DNA of 64,000 nucleotides from Dyella monticola (GTDB lineage: Bacteria > Pseudomonadota > Gammaproteobacteria > Xanthomonadales > Rhodanobacteraceae): the NCBI RefSeq assembly GCF_003363155.1, contig NZ_QRBE01000010.1, positions 1-64,000 on the forward strand, read 5' to 3'. Positions within the stretch are counted from its first letter, which is position 1, and each line of letters starts with the position of its first letter. The position numbers were made by a program, and so were the translations under genes. Positions 1 through 8,732 of this stretch are shown in pieces. The notes beneath the pieces are model-generated. The model was not told the DNA's origin. It was given only the letters and a program-made list of their open reading frames with translations, and searched no databases.

Positions 1-1
1 A

Positions 2-220
2 AAAACCGGCCTGCGTTGCCCGGAAAGCGGGCAATGGTGCATCCGCATCGAAGAGGGCCTGGTGCTGCACAAACGACGCTTCCGCAAGGGCGATGTACTG
101 CCCACGTATCGCCGCTACCAACCCCGCTGGCTTAGCCTGCTGGACGATATCTTCGGCATGCGCTACCAGGACATCGAGGTTACTTGGGAGTTGGTGCGTC
201 ATGCCGATCACGCATCGTGA
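2..220 (+). CDS. C-terminal end of a CPxSGxW-type small protein (5' end outside window)
   Basis: Open frame from the window edge to a TGA at 218-220, 72 residues visible. It begins with a C-P-E-S-G-Q-W motif, then a short acidic/basic stretch and an F-R-K-G-D-V-L-P segment, and ends with an aromatic, basic tail. Cys-Pro-x-Ser-Gly-x-Trp followed by a Gly-Asp-x-x-Pro stretch is a pattern I associate with small proteins encoded beside type VI secretion effectors (immunity-like), but I cannot confirm the family here. The next 0.8 kb is a broken tssM, which fits a type VI context. Function is not assigned with certainty. Confidence 0.55.
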   Translation, partial: KTGLRCPESGQWCIRIEEGLVLHKRRFRKGDVLPTYRRYQPRWLSLLDDIFGMRYQDIEVTWELVRHADHAS

Positions 221-230
221 AAGGCCACGC

Positions 231-1031
231 ATGCAAGGCGTCATCGACAGTAGCGGCCAAATTCCGGTGAAATACCCGTCCGGCACGCAGGCGTTAGGCG
301 ATGCCTTGTTTGCGCGGCCACTCGATGGCGCATGGCAAACGATTCTGCAACCGACCGCTGCCAGTTTGAACGTGCTGTGGCGCGCGAGCCTGGCGATGCC
401 GTTCAACAGTGCTTTCGATGGGCGCTATCCGTTCTACGACACAAACGCCGATGCGTCATTCGCCGAATTGGGCCAGTACGTCAAACCCTTCACGGTATTG
501 ATCACACGACTCCTTGCCGTGGAGCTGGCCGGTGCTCGGCGCCCATTTATATGCACAAGGCGACGCCGGCTATCGCTTCGAAATCATGCCGCAACCCACG
601 CCGAACGTGACGCACTCTGAGCTGACCATCGACAAGCAGCAGGTGGTGTACTTCAGCCAACAAGAGGCATGCTCGCTCATCGCGTGGCCGGGCGATGGGC
701 TCAATGGCCACACCGCGCTAACGTGGCAAACGCTGGATGCCGGTGTGCGGCAGGTTTTGATCGCACAGGTGATTGGGCGTTCCTGCCCCTGCTCGCCAAG
801 GTGAAGCCGCTCGATAGCACGCGCTATGAACTGACCTGATCGCCGCCGGATACCGAAGCGCTGCGTTATGTGCTGCGTACACAGGTCGGCGCCGGGCCGC
901 TTGCTCTGTTAAAGCTGCGCGGCTTCACATTGCCCGAGCGTATCTTCATGTCACAGGAGCCTTCGCGTGTCGCTTGCAACAATGCTGGGCCATCCACCCT
1001 ACCGCTGCCGACAGAACTGACAGCACCATGA
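231..1031 (+). pseudogene. tssM: tssM (IcmF-like type VI secretion protein), C-terminal remnant with frameshifts
   Basis: Three successive frames together read as the C-terminal region of TssM/IcmF, the inner-membrane protein of the type VI secretion membrane complex. Frame 3 (about 231-531) has a P-L-D-x-x-W stretch, a LNVLWRASLAMPFN block and GRYPFYDTNADASF. The reading moves to frame 1 near 531 (AHLYAQGDAGYRFEIMPQP, then LIAWPGDG). It returns to frame 3 near 757, where one T seems missing from a T run (TGDWAFLPLLAKVKPLD), hits a TGA at 837-839, and continues as GPLALLKLRGFTLPERIF to a TGA at 1029-1031. The large N-terminal membrane and NTPase part is absent because another gene lies upstream. 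At least two frameshifts and one stop make it a non-functional remnant. Confidence 0.82.
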
Positions 1032-1150
1032 GTTCACCGTTTGTTTTCAGGCGGTGCCTCCGCGCGGTCGCGTGCAGTACTGAGCGCTCTGCCGCAGTCC
1101 AAGGCCATGATTTCATCGAACATCATCCACCTGAGGCTAACTCGGCATGA

Positions 1151-1561
1151 TCAAAGCTTTGCTGCCGTCAGCGTGTTCGCAACAAGCCGCTCGACCGGTG
1201 AAAGATTTGCTTCGAACGCTGGCGACAGTGCGTGCCGTTCGATCACGTATTTGGCCGTATTCATAAAGGCTTCCACGTTTCCGGCCCCGGACTCAACGAT
1301 CAGCACCTTCAATGGAAGATCGATACCCGCAGCCGGGTTGGCAAGCATCAGCGGCGTACCGGCTTTGGGGCTGCCGAAGACGATGAGCGTGGTGGGTGGC
1401 ATCGACAATCCCACCGCCACGGCCTCCGCTTGCTGATCGATGGTGGCAAATACCTTGATACCGTGCGCTGCGAATGCCGCATGCAACCGCTGCACGGTAA
1501 CGTCGAATGAAAAGTTGCTTGCAAAACGCAGAACGCCGGAGCTTTCGGTTGAACGAGTCAT
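1151..1561 (-). CDS. DUF302 domain protein
   Basis: 136 residues, ATG at 1561 preceded by GAGGTG at a good distance. The sequence carries the DUF302 pattern: an N-terminal strand reading SFDVTVQRLHAAFAAHGIKVFATID, a central FGSPKAGTPLM segment (about residues 62-72) and a LPLKVLIVE strand near residue 83. DUF302 proteins are small soluble alpha/beta proteins of unknown biochemical role, often linked to stress or metal-related genes. It starts 14 bases after the secreted-protein gene at 1576-2223 on the same strand, so the two are probably co-transcribed. No signal peptide is visible. Confidence 0.85.
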   Translation of the reverse strand: MTRSTESSGVLRFASNFSFDVTVQRLHAAFAAHGIKVFATIDQQAEAVAVGLSMPPTTLIVFGSPKAGTPLMLANPAAGIDLPLKVLIVESGAGNVEAFMNTAKYVIERHALSPAFEANLSPVERLVANTLTAAKL

Positions 1562-1575
1562 TGTGCATCACCTCA

Positions 1576-2223
1576 TCAGTGGTCGGCATGCATGCGCCGG
1601 ATCCTGACCGTCGTGCCATCTTCATACGTAACCACAAAGGTCGAACCTTCGTGTGATTGCGATGTCACCGGCACCGGGTTCTCGGCGCGCGCCTCCAGAA
1701 TGGCATCTTTGTTGAAGGCAGCCAGTTCCCCACTCGGCATAAGCACCATGGGTGGGCTGAACGGCTCGAAGCTCGTGTAGTAGTGACTTTGGCAGTCCGC
1801 GCAAGCGAGCGGTTCGGGAAAATGCTTCAACCAGATCCAATACTTGTTTTCATGTTGAATCAGGATGCGATTTTCGCTGTTCTGCGAGGCCGTGGCCGCA
1901 CCGCTGGGATTCCACACGCGCACGATGCTGGCGCGACTGCAATCGACCGACGCGCATTCCTGCACCACGAGGTAGTCGTCATCGGCGAGGTAAGTGGGCT
2001 GCACGCTGAGTATGTCATCGGTCACCAGGGCCTGCGATGGAAACACCACGGAGGGTAGATGCGGATCCGTCCTGAAATCGCCGGAGATGAGATAACCGCC
2101 GTGATGTGATGTGTACGCCGGGGCAGTGACTTGCACGGGTGCAAGCGTGTTTTGCCCCACGACCCCACCCGGTGCGCAGATAGCGATAAATACCCATGTT
2201 TGCCTCAACATCGTCGCTTTCAC
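1576..2223 (-). CDS. Hypothetical secreted protein
   Basis: About 215 residues. The GTG at 2223 is preferred because AGGAG lies 5-6 bases upstream; the ATG at 2211 is four codons inside. The N-terminus (MLRQTWVFIAICAPGGVVGQ) is a plausible signal peptide. The mature part has three cysteines near the middle (ECASVDCSRAS, then ACADCQSH) and aromatic-rich stretches (KYWIWLKHF, YYTSFEPFSPP), and ends with a strand-rich VTYEDGTTVRIRR segment. I do not recognise the family. It sits directly upstream of the DUF302 gene and diverges from the alpha/beta hydrolase at 2411, so the 187-base gap between them probably holds both promoters. Confidence 0.65.
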   Translation of the reverse strand: MKATMLRQTWVFIAICAPGGVVGQNTLAPVQVTAPAYTSHHGGYLISGDFRTDPHLPSVVFPSQALVTDDILSVQPTYLADDDYLVVQECASVDCSRASIVRVWNPSGAATASQNSENRILIQHENKYWIWLKHFPEPLACADCQSHYYTSFEPFSPPMVLMPSGELAAFNKDAILEARAENPVPVTSQSHEGSTFVVTYEDGTTVRIRRMHADH

Positions 2224-2410
2224 GCCAGCTCCTGCCAAGACACCTCAGTGCCCGGATGGTACACGCTGCCTAGAGGCGGCGGCGAGCCGGCGGACATGGG
2301 CTGCCAGCGAGCCCGGAGCATCCGATTTGCGTGCATGTTTTGGTGAAGACCGAAACATCCCCCATCCCAGCGGACTAGCTTCACGCCAACAGCCTACTTC
2401 AGGATCACAC

Positions 2411-3409
2411 ATGCTCGCATCGCTCATGCTGGCGCTGGCTTCATCGGTTGCACTGCACGCTATTCCCGTCAACACGATCTATATCGACATGCCAGGTGCG
2501 CCCAAGCAACATCTCGCCCTGCACTGCGCACGCCCTGCTCAAGCTTCCCGCACGAGTGTGCTGTTTATTCATGGGGCGAGCTTCCCCACGATGCTGGCTT
2601 CCGGCTTCGAATTTGCACCGGGCGATTCCTGGCTCGAATACATGGCACGAAAAGGCTATGTTGCGTGCGGCCTGGATTTTCTCGGCTTTGGTGCGTCCAG
2701 CCGGCCGCCGGCAATGATGGGGCCGGCGCATGCCGCGGCACCGGTGACTGATGCAAACGAAGCCGCAAACGAAATCGCCCTTGCTGTGGATGCGTTGCGC
2801 AAAAAACAAGGCATGACGGCGGTCCACATCGTGGCGCATTCCTGGGGAACGGTAGCGGCCGCAGCTTTCGCGGCCCGTCATCCTGATGCGCTTTCGTCGC
2901 TGACGTTGTTCGGCCCGATCGTTCCGGTGAAGGCCACTGCCGACACTACGCCTCAAGCCGCCTGGTGGCCCCTTACCGCACAGCAACGCTTGGAGCAGCT
3001 GCGCTTCAAGGACGTCCTTCCGCCCGACCAGCATTTGCTCGAGCCCGCCGTGGACAACACCTGGGCGCCCTCCTTCGCCGCTTCCGTGCCCCATGTTGCG
3101 GGCGACAAGCCGGAAACATTGCGCATTCCCTACGGTCCGCTTGCTGATATCGATGCGGTTTCTGCGGGACAGTATCCCTATGACGCTCGGGACGTGATCG
3201 TTCCTGTTTTTGTGGTGTACGGCAACTACGATGACGTGGTGAACGATGCGGGTGCAACGTCTTTTCTTCAGAGGTTCACTGCCAGCCCGCTAAAGTGGCG
3301 CCTGCGCATCGACGATGGCACACACGTCATGCACTTGGAACGAAACAGGTATTCGCTCTACGAAAGCGTGAACGCTTTCATCCATGCCGCCGAAGACATG
3401 GCGCCCTGA
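2411..3409 (+). CDS. Exported alpha/beta hydrolase
   Basis: About 332 residues, ATG at 2411 after CAGGA; a longer open frame upstream has no ribosome-binding site. Residues 1-18 (MLASLMLALASSVALHA) look like a signal peptide. Fold marks: SVLFIHGAS (oxyanion strand, about residue 52), the nucleophile elbow VAHSWGT (about 142-148), an acid candidate in VYGNYDD (about 283-289) and a C-terminal histidine in DGTHVMH (about 303-309). Substrate is unknown; esterase, lipase or haloperoxidase-type activities are all possible. Its stop codon overlaps the start of the next gene (TGATG), so the two are translationally coupled. Confidence 0.82.
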   Translation: MLASLMLALASSVALHAIPVNTIYIDMPGAPKQHLALHCARPAQASRTSVLFIHGASFPTMLASGFEFAPGDSWLEYMARKGYVACGLDFLGFGASSRPPAMMGPAHAAAPVTDANEAANEIALAVDALRKKQGMTAVHIVAHSWGTVAAAAFAARHPDALSSLTLFGPIVPVKATADTTPQAAWWPLTAQQRLEQLRFKDVLPPDQHLLEPAVDNTWAPSFAASVPHVAGDKPETLRIPYGPLADIDAVSAGQYPYDARDVIVPVFVVYGNYDDVVNDAGATSFLQRFTASPLKWRLRIDDGTHVMHLERNRYSLYESVNAFIHAAEDMAP

Positions 3410-4077
3410 TGGTTACCACTATGCCCATCCGCTCACTGTTCGCCGTCGTTTTCGAGGTGAAGCCCAATCCTTCACACGCGGACGACTATTTGCAGATGGC
3501 TCGCAGCCTGCGCCCGGAGCTGGAGAAGATACCCGGCTTTCTGGAGAACGAACGGTTTCGCAGTCGCTCCCGCGATGGCTACCTGCTTTCCTTGTCCTTG
3601 TGGGATAACGAGAAAGCGATCGTGCATTGGCGAACGCTGGAGCAACACCATGCGGCGCAAGTGCGCGGACGGCAAGGTGTGCTCGACGATTATCGCATTC
3701 GCGTCGGTGAGGTTACGCGTGTTGCCGGCCCTTTTTCGGATCGCGATGTAGGTTGGGTTCGGCAGGATTCGACGCAAACGGGGCAAGCCACCGCCCTCAC
3801 CCTCATCGATGGCCTGCTTTCATCACGTTCTTCGCTTTGGGAATCGGCTCATGCGGCGAACCCGGGTGTCGTCGACAGCGATGTGTTCGATCACCTCGAT
3901 GGAGCTGGCCGCGTAGCGCTTCTGGCCGCATGGAACACCCAGGCGCAAGCGGATGATATCGCTCGTGAAGCCATCCGCCGCGACGATGCCGGCGCACGCG
4001 TCTATGCGATTCGAGTGATTCGCGATTACCGGCTGCGCGATCGCCGCGAGGCGCCCCAGTACTACCCGGCTGTCTAG
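3409..4077 (+). CDS. Antibiotic biosynthesis monooxygenase (ABM)-like protein
   Basis: About 222 residues. The ATG at 3409 shares a base with the hydrolase stop; an in-frame ATG at 3421 is an alternative start. The N-terminal half has the ferredoxin-like ABM pattern: FAVVFEVKP, LEKIPGFLENERF, LSLWDNEKAIVHWR and an H-H-A-A-Q motif. The second half (about residue 120 on) looks like a degenerate repeat of the same fold (LAAWNTQAQADD, YAIRVIRDYRLRDR). Such proteins include small cofactor-free oxygenases and heme-degrading enzymes, and many have unknown roles. Coupling to the upstream exported hydrolase suggests a shared pathway, but no substrate can be read from the sequence. Confidence 0.75.
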   Translation: MVTTMPIRSLFAVVFEVKPNPSHADDYLQMARSLRPELEKIPGFLENERFRSRSRDGYLLSLSLWDNEKAIVHWRTLEQHHAAQVRGRQGVLDDYRIRVGEVTRVAGPFSDRDVGWVRQDSTQTGQATALTLIDGLLSSRSSLWESAHAANPGVVDSDVFDHLDGAGRVALLAAWNTQAQADDIAREAIRRDDAGARVYAIRVIRDYRLRDRREAPQYYPAV

Positions 4078-4176
4078 CTTCTTCAGCCGTCTGTGAAGAA
4101 AGGCCTGCTTATCGGAACTGGTCCGTTCTTGCTATAAATGGGCGATCCGGCCGAAGACAAGCATGGGGGGAAAGAC

Positions 4177-5511
4177 ATGTCGAAGCATCGGTTCCAGCGC
4201 ATTGCTGCGCTGTTTGGCAGCATGGCGATCGCTTGCGTGATGGGCGCGTCCGCGCTCGCCGCCGACACGACTACCGTTCCCAAACCCGTTGATCATCCTT
4301 GGCTGCTCAAGGCCGATCGCGTGTTTGATGCACGTAGCGAACAGGCTCATGCGGGCTGGGTCGTGCTGGTGCAAGGCGGCAAAATCGCCGCCGTGGGGTC
4401 CGCGTCGGATGTGCATGCGCCGCCCGGCACACAAACCATCGACCTGCCCGGCACCACACTGCTGCCTGGTCTGATCGATGCGCACTCGCACATTTTCCTG
4501 CATCCTTACAACGAAACGTTGTGGAACGATCAGGTTCTGAAAGAGACGCTCTCCTATCGCACCATCGAAGCCGTCAAACATGTGCACGACACCTTGATGG
4601 CCGGCTTCACCGCGCTGCGCGATCTGGGCACGGAAGGCGCAGGCTATTCCGACGTGGACGTGCAACATGCCATCAATGATGGCCTGATCCCTGGTCCGCA
4701 CCTGTTCGTGGCCACGCGCGCGACGATTGCCGCCCATTGTTATGGCCCGGGACCGATGGGTTTTCGCACCGACATGACGATTCCGCAGGGCGGCATCCCG
4801 GTCAGCGGTGTTCCCGAGATGATCGACGCGGTGCGCGACCAGGCCGGCCATGGCGCGGACTGGATCAAGATCTATGCCGATTACCACTGCGGCAAAAGCA
4901 AGGGCTCCGTACCCACCTTCACACAGGAAGAATTGAACGCCGGCGTCGAAGCCGCCCACTCGCTGGGCCTGCCCGTTTCCGTGCACTCCACCACGGCAGA
5001 AGGCATGCGCCGTTCAGTGCTTGCCGGCGTCAACACCATCGAACATGGCTTCGGCGGGACGCCCGACGTATTCAGGCTGATGAAGCAGCACGACGTTGCC
5101 TATCTGCCCACGTTGGAAGCGGTCGCCGCATACGCCGAATACTTCCAAGGCTGGAAACCCGGTGACGCGCCGACCGCGGAAATGCAACAAGCCGCTAATG
5201 CATTCAAGTTCGCCATGCAAGCCGGCGTCACCATCGGCTGCGGCAGCGACGTGGGCGTATTCACCCACGGCACCAACTACAAAGAACTCGAATGGATGGT
5301 GCGCGACGGCATGTCACCCGCTCGCGCCCTGCTGGCCGCAACGGCCGTGGATGCGAAGATTTTGCGGCAGCAGGATAACTTCGGGCAGCTCAAGGCCGGG
5401 CTGGATGCGGACGTCATCGCTGTGCAAGGCGATCCTACCCAGGATATCAGCGCCATCGAGCACGTACCGTTTGTGATGAAAGGCGGTGCGATCTACAAGC
5501 AGCCGCAGTGA
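4177..5511 (+). CDS. Exported metal-dependent amidohydrolase (imidazolonepropionase-like)
   Basis: About 444 residues. The ATG at 4177 follows a GGGGGGAAAG ribosome-binding site; the upstream in-frame ATG at 4138 has none. Residues 1-28 form a signal peptide ending near SALAADT. Amidohydrolase marks in order: [13 protein letters not shown] (HxH metal ligands, about residues 99-111), [21 protein letters not shown], a conserved His in VSVHSTT (about 267-273), IEHGFGG and [13 protein letters not shown] with the catalytic Asp. This matches the periplasmic or secreted prolidase-like/Xaa-Arg dipeptidase subgroup rather than HutI itself, which is present elsewhere in the window. A dipeptidase role is an inference. 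Confidence 0.85.
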   Translation: MSKHRFQRIAALFGSMAIACVMGASALAADTTTVPKPVDHPWLLKADRVFDARSEQAHAGWVVLVQGGKIAAVGSASDVHAPPGTQTIDLPGTTLLPGLIDAHSHIFLHPYNETLWNDQVLKETLSYRTIEAVKHVHDTLMAGFTALRDLGTEGAGYSDVDVQHAINDGLIPGPHLFVATRATIAAHCYGPGPMGFRTDMTIPQGGIPVSGVPEMIDAVRDQAGHGADWIKIYADYHCGKSKGSVPTFTQEELNAGVEAAHSLGLPVSVHSTTAEGMRRSVLAGVNTIEHGFGGTPDVFRLMKQHDVAYLPTLEAVAAYAEYFQGWKPGDAPTAEMQQAANAFKFAMQAGVTIGCGSDVGVFTHGTNYKELEWMVRDGMSPARALLAATAVDAKILRQQDNFGQLKAGLDADVIAVQGDPTQDISAIEHVPFVMKGGAIYKQPQ

Positions 5512-5535
5512 AGCTGCGTGTAGATCGTATCGGCA

Positions 5536-5952
5536 TCAGGTTGGCAAGGACGCCAACTGCCTCTGTACCTTCACGCGAAATGGAATAACCGCCAGCAGCG
5601 CTATATTTAACGCTAAGGCAATCGGGGAAAATAGCAGCGTAGCCGCGATAATGCCGATGGTTAACACTGCCGGCAACGCGATAAGCCACCAGCGCGGCGA
5701 TTTGCTGGTCCAAACGTGATGTGCGGCAACTGCATAAATAACTCCCAGCACCAATGAGCTGATCGTCGACATCAGTGAAGGCGAACTTGTAAAGAACCGC
5801 ACCACGCCGACGACTGAATTGGCAAAAGCGGAATACGCCAGAACGCCGAACATGAACATCATGAGCTTGTGATCGCGCTCGCCCAGGTCACGACGCTGAT
5901 TGCGCAAGGCGATTTCCGAACGTCGGCTGTCATCTACATTCAAGTTATCCAT
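5536..5952 (-). CDS. Hypothetical inner-membrane protein with four predicted helices
   Basis: 138 residues, ATG at 5952 preceded by GAGGAA. A polar, arginine-rich N-terminus (residues 1-28, DDSRRSEIALRNQRRD) is followed by four hydrophobic segments at about 30-50, 60-80, 88-106 and 108-124, ending with a basic FRVKVQRQ tail. There are no recognisable catalytic motifs. It points toward the upstream amidohydrolase gene and ends 24 bases from it (convergent). Family not recognised. Confidence 0.6.
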   Translation of the reverse strand: MDNLNVDDSRRSEIALRNQRRDLGERDHKLMMFMFGVLAYSAFANSVVGVVRFFTSSPSLMSTISSLVLGVIYAVAAHHVWTSKSPRWWLIALPAVLTIGIIAATLLFSPIALALNIALLAVIPFRVKVQRQLASLPT

Positions 5953-6082
5953 ACGTGTTCCTCAAGTCCTTCAACGTGGATTCGATCGGGATTGAGGACG
6001 CCAGCCACACGCGCACCAGCAGCTGGCCGCGCAATTGGATTGCGTGGCTGTTTTTATAAATAGATCCCCTAAACCCGAATAC

Positions 6083-6110
6083 CATTACGCCCTCTCACGA
6101 GGGCGTAATG
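6083..6110 (-). terminator. Hairpin downstream of hutU
   Basis: A perfect 12-base inverted repeat (CATTACGCCCTC / GAGGGCGTAATG) with a 4-base loop, 30 bases past the hutU stop. The following bases on the minus strand are only moderately T-rich. Confidence 0.65.
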
Positions 6111-6140
6111 CACACGTAGCATAGATGAGGCAATTACCCG

Positions 6141-7811
6141 TCACAACATGGGCAATTTCAGCCCCTGCTCCTTGGCGCACTGAACGGCGATTTCATATCC
6201 CGCATCCGCATGCCGCATCACACCGGTGCCTGGATCGTTCCACAGCACGCGCGCGATGCGCTTGTCAGCCGCTTCGCTACCATCGCACACAATCACCACA
6301 CCCGAATGCTGGCTGTAACCCATGCCGACGCCACCACCGTGGTGGAAGCTTACCCAGGTCGCACCGCCGGCGGTGTTGAGCAAAGCGTTCAACAGCGGCC
6401 AATCGGAAACGGCATCGCTGCCATCTTTCATGGCTTCGGTTTCGCGGTTGGGGCTGGCGACGGAACCGGAATCCAAATGATCACGGCCGATCACGACGGG
6501 GGCTTTCAACTCGCCCTTGCGCACCATTTCGTTGAAGGCGAGACCGAGTTTGTGGCGTTGCCCCAAACCCACCCAGCAGATGCGCGCCGGCAAACCCTGG
6601 AAGCTGATGCGCTTTTGCGCCATGTCGAGCCAGTTGTGCAGGTGCGGATCGTCGGGGATCAGCTCCTTCACCTTGGCATCGGTTTTGATGATGTCTTCCG
6701 GATCGCCGGAAAGCGCGACCCAACGGAACGGCCCCACACCACGGCAGAACAGCGGGCGCACGAAGGCCGGTACGAAGCCCGGGAAATCGAACGCATTGGC
6801 ACAGCCCTCGTCCTTCGCCATCTGGCGGATGTTGTTGCCGTAGTCGAACGTGGGAATGCCTTGCGCGTGGAAAGCGAGCATCGCTTCCACGTGTTTCTTC
6901 ATCGATTTCTTGGCGGCATCGCGCGTGCCGTTCGGATCGCTCTTGCGGCGCTCGAACCACTGCTCCACCGTCCAGCCTTGCGGCAGATAACCGTTGACCG
7001 GATCGTGTGCGCTGGTTTGATCGGTAACGGCTTCAGGCTTCACGCCACGGCGCACGAGTTCGGGTAGCACGTCGGCAGCATTGCCGAGCAAGGCGATGGA
7101 TTTCGCTTCGCCGGCCTTGGTGTATTTCTCGATGCGTGCCAATGCATCGTCGAGATCGCTCGCTTGCTCATCGACATACCGCGTCTTGAGGCGGAAATCG
7201 ATGCGGCTTTGCTGGCATTCGATATTCAGGCTGCAGGCGCCGGCCAACGACGCGGCCAACGGTTGCGCACCGCCCATGCCACCGAGCCCGGCGGTGAGAA
7301 TCCATTTACCCTTGAGGCTGCCGCCATAGTGTTGACGACCCATTTCAACGAAGGTTTCGTAAGTGCCTTGCACGATGCCTTGCGAGCCGATGTAGATCCA
7401 TGAACCGGCCGTCATCTGGCCGTACATCATCAAGCCCTTCTTATCCAGCTCGTTGAAGTGCTCCCAGTTCGACCAGGCCGGCACGAGATTGGAGTTGGCG
7501 ATCAGCACGCGCGGTGCGTCGGGGTGGGTGGGAAACACGCCCACCGGCTTACCCGATTGCACGAGCAAGGTTTCATCATCGTTGAGATCGCGCAGTGCGC
7601 GCAGGATGGCGTCGAAGCATTCCCAGTTGCGCGCGGCGCGACCAATACCACCGTAAACTACGAGTTCTGCCGGGTTTTCCGCCACGGCCGGATCCAGGTT
7701 GTTCTGGATCATGCGATACGGCGCCTCGGTAAGCCAGCTCTTGCAGGTGAGCTCCGTGCCGCGTGGGGCGTGAATGATGCGAGTGGTGTCGATGCGGGTG
7801 GGGGCGTTCAT
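6141..7811 (-). CDS. hutU: Urocanate hydratase HutU
   Basis: About 556 residues from the ATG at 7811, the usual length for the family; an in-frame ATG at 7832 would add seven residues. HutU converts urocanate to 4-imidazolone-5-propionate using tightly bound NAD, the second step of histidine degradation in the cytoplasm. Visible marks include [16 protein letters not shown], the glycine-rich NAD-binding [15 protein letters not shown] (about residues 172-186), the cysteine region [22 protein letters not shown] (about 400-420) and [17 protein letters not shown] near the C-terminus. No other hut gene is adjacent: hutF and hutI are 15-20 kb away and hutH is not in the window. A hairpin follows the stop. 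Confidence 0.97.
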   Translation of the reverse strand: MNAPTRIDTTRIIHAPRGTELTCKSWLTEAPYRMIQNNLDPAVAENPAELVVYGGIGRAARNWECFDAILRALRDLNDDETLLVQSGKPVGVFPTHPDAPRVLIANSNLVPAWSNWEHFNELDKKGLMMYGQMTAGSWIYIGSQGIVQGTYETFVEMGRQHYGGSLKGKWILTAGLGGMGGAQPLAASLAGACSLNIECQQSRIDFRLKTRYVDEQASDLDDALARIEKYTKAGEAKSIALLGNAADVLPELVRRGVKPEAVTDQTSAHDPVNGYLPQGWTVEQWFERRKSDPNGTRDAAKKSMKKHVEAMLAFHAQGIPTFDYGNNIRQMAKDEGCANAFDFPGFVPAFVRPLFCRGVGPFRWVALSGDPEDIIKTDAKVKELIPDDPHLHNWLDMAQKRISFQGLPARICWVGLGQRHKLGLAFNEMVRKGELKAPVVIGRDHLDSGSVASPNRETEAMKDGSDAVSDWPLLNALLNTAGGATWVSFHHGGGVGMGYSQHSGVVIVCDGSEAADKRIARVLWNDPGTGVMRHADAGYEIAVQCAKEQGLKLPML

Positions 7812-7996
7812 CGGGGTGCCTGCGACTGCCATGGGAAACCGTCATTATGGTCGTCCCGTTTCAAGGCCGCCAACTGCAGTGCGGCAAAAGCGCGGGCGCC
7901 AAATGCGGCGCTCAGCCGCGATTGACAGGCACGAACGCCGCGCCCAGACTCACTCGCGGAATCTGGGATGGTCGCTCCATCGACGCGGGAGGCCTT

Positions 7997-8563
7997 ATGA
8001 GAGCGACAGGCTCGATGTACCGGACCGCCGTCATCGCTGCGCTGCTCGTCGCTACGAGCGGAGGATTGGCAGCCGACAGAAATACCCCCAGCGACGCCGA
8101 GCTCATTGCCAGCGCGATGCGTGCGGCGCCAGCAACCGTTGGAAAAGGGGCCACCATCATCGCCATGAATGCCGACGGCACCCTGCGCACGCTGCGCCAG
8201 GGCACCAACGGTTATACCTGCATGCCGGACAACCCGGCCACGCCCGGCCCCGATTCCATGTGCATGGATAAAAATGCATTGGCATGGGCCCAGGCCTATA
8301 TGGCTCACAAACCGCCACCAACCGGCAAGATGGGGGTGATGTACATGCTCGAAGGCGGCACGGATGCCAGCAACACCGATCCCTACGCACCCAAACCGCT
8401 GCCGAACAATCATTGGATCAAGACCGGACCGCATTTCATGATCGTGGGTGCCGACCCTGCTTTCTACGACATGTACCCGAAGAGCCCGAACCCGGACACA
8501 AGCATGCCTTATGTGATGTGGGCGGGCACGCCGTACGAGCATTTGATGGCGCCGGTGAAATAA
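7997..8563 (+). CDS. Hypothetical secreted protein
   Basis: About 188 residues. The ATG at 7997 follows GGGAGG; a longer open frame upstream lacks a ribosome-binding site and would overlap the hutU start region. Residues 1-26 form a signal peptide (MYRTAVIAALLVATSGGLAA). The mature part has two cysteines in YTCMPDNPATPGPDSMCMD and a C-terminal half rich in Pro, Met and aromatics (GPHFMIVGADPAFYDMYP, MPYVMWAGTPYEHLM). It resembles a conserved family of uncharacterised periplasmic proteins, for which I know no function. It is divergent from hutU with about 185 bases between the starts. Confidence 0.7.
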   Translation: MRATGSMYRTAVIAALLVATSGGLAADRNTPSDAELIASAMRAAPATVGKGATIIAMNADGTLRTLRQGTNGYTCMPDNPATPGPDSMCMDKNALAWAQAYMAHKPPPTGKMGVMYMLEGGTDASNTDPYAPKPLPNNHWIKTGPHFMIVGADPAFYDMYPKSPNPDTSMPYVMWAGTPYEHLMAPVK

Positions 8564-8732
8564 CCGGTATCCGAAGGAACTGTCGCCCAACCGTTCCGGC
8601 ATTCACGCGCGTGGCGCATGACCCGCGTAGCGCAACAGGTACTCACATGCCTGGCAGGTCGTTCTACGCCAACGATGTAACCCTCTGCCGGTGGCCTTCG
8701 AAGTAACCGGCGTTATTCCCGGAAACATACCC

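Noticed and set aside
2111-2410. In-frame extension upstream of the alpha/beta hydrolase start
   Set aside because: Lacks a ribosome-binding site and overlaps the opposing secreted-protein gene; the ATG at 2411 with CAGGA and a signal peptide fits better.
6083-6110. Hairpin after hutU considered as a HutC operator
   Set aside because: It lies after the gene, not in the promoter region, and has the simple stem-loop shape of a terminator.
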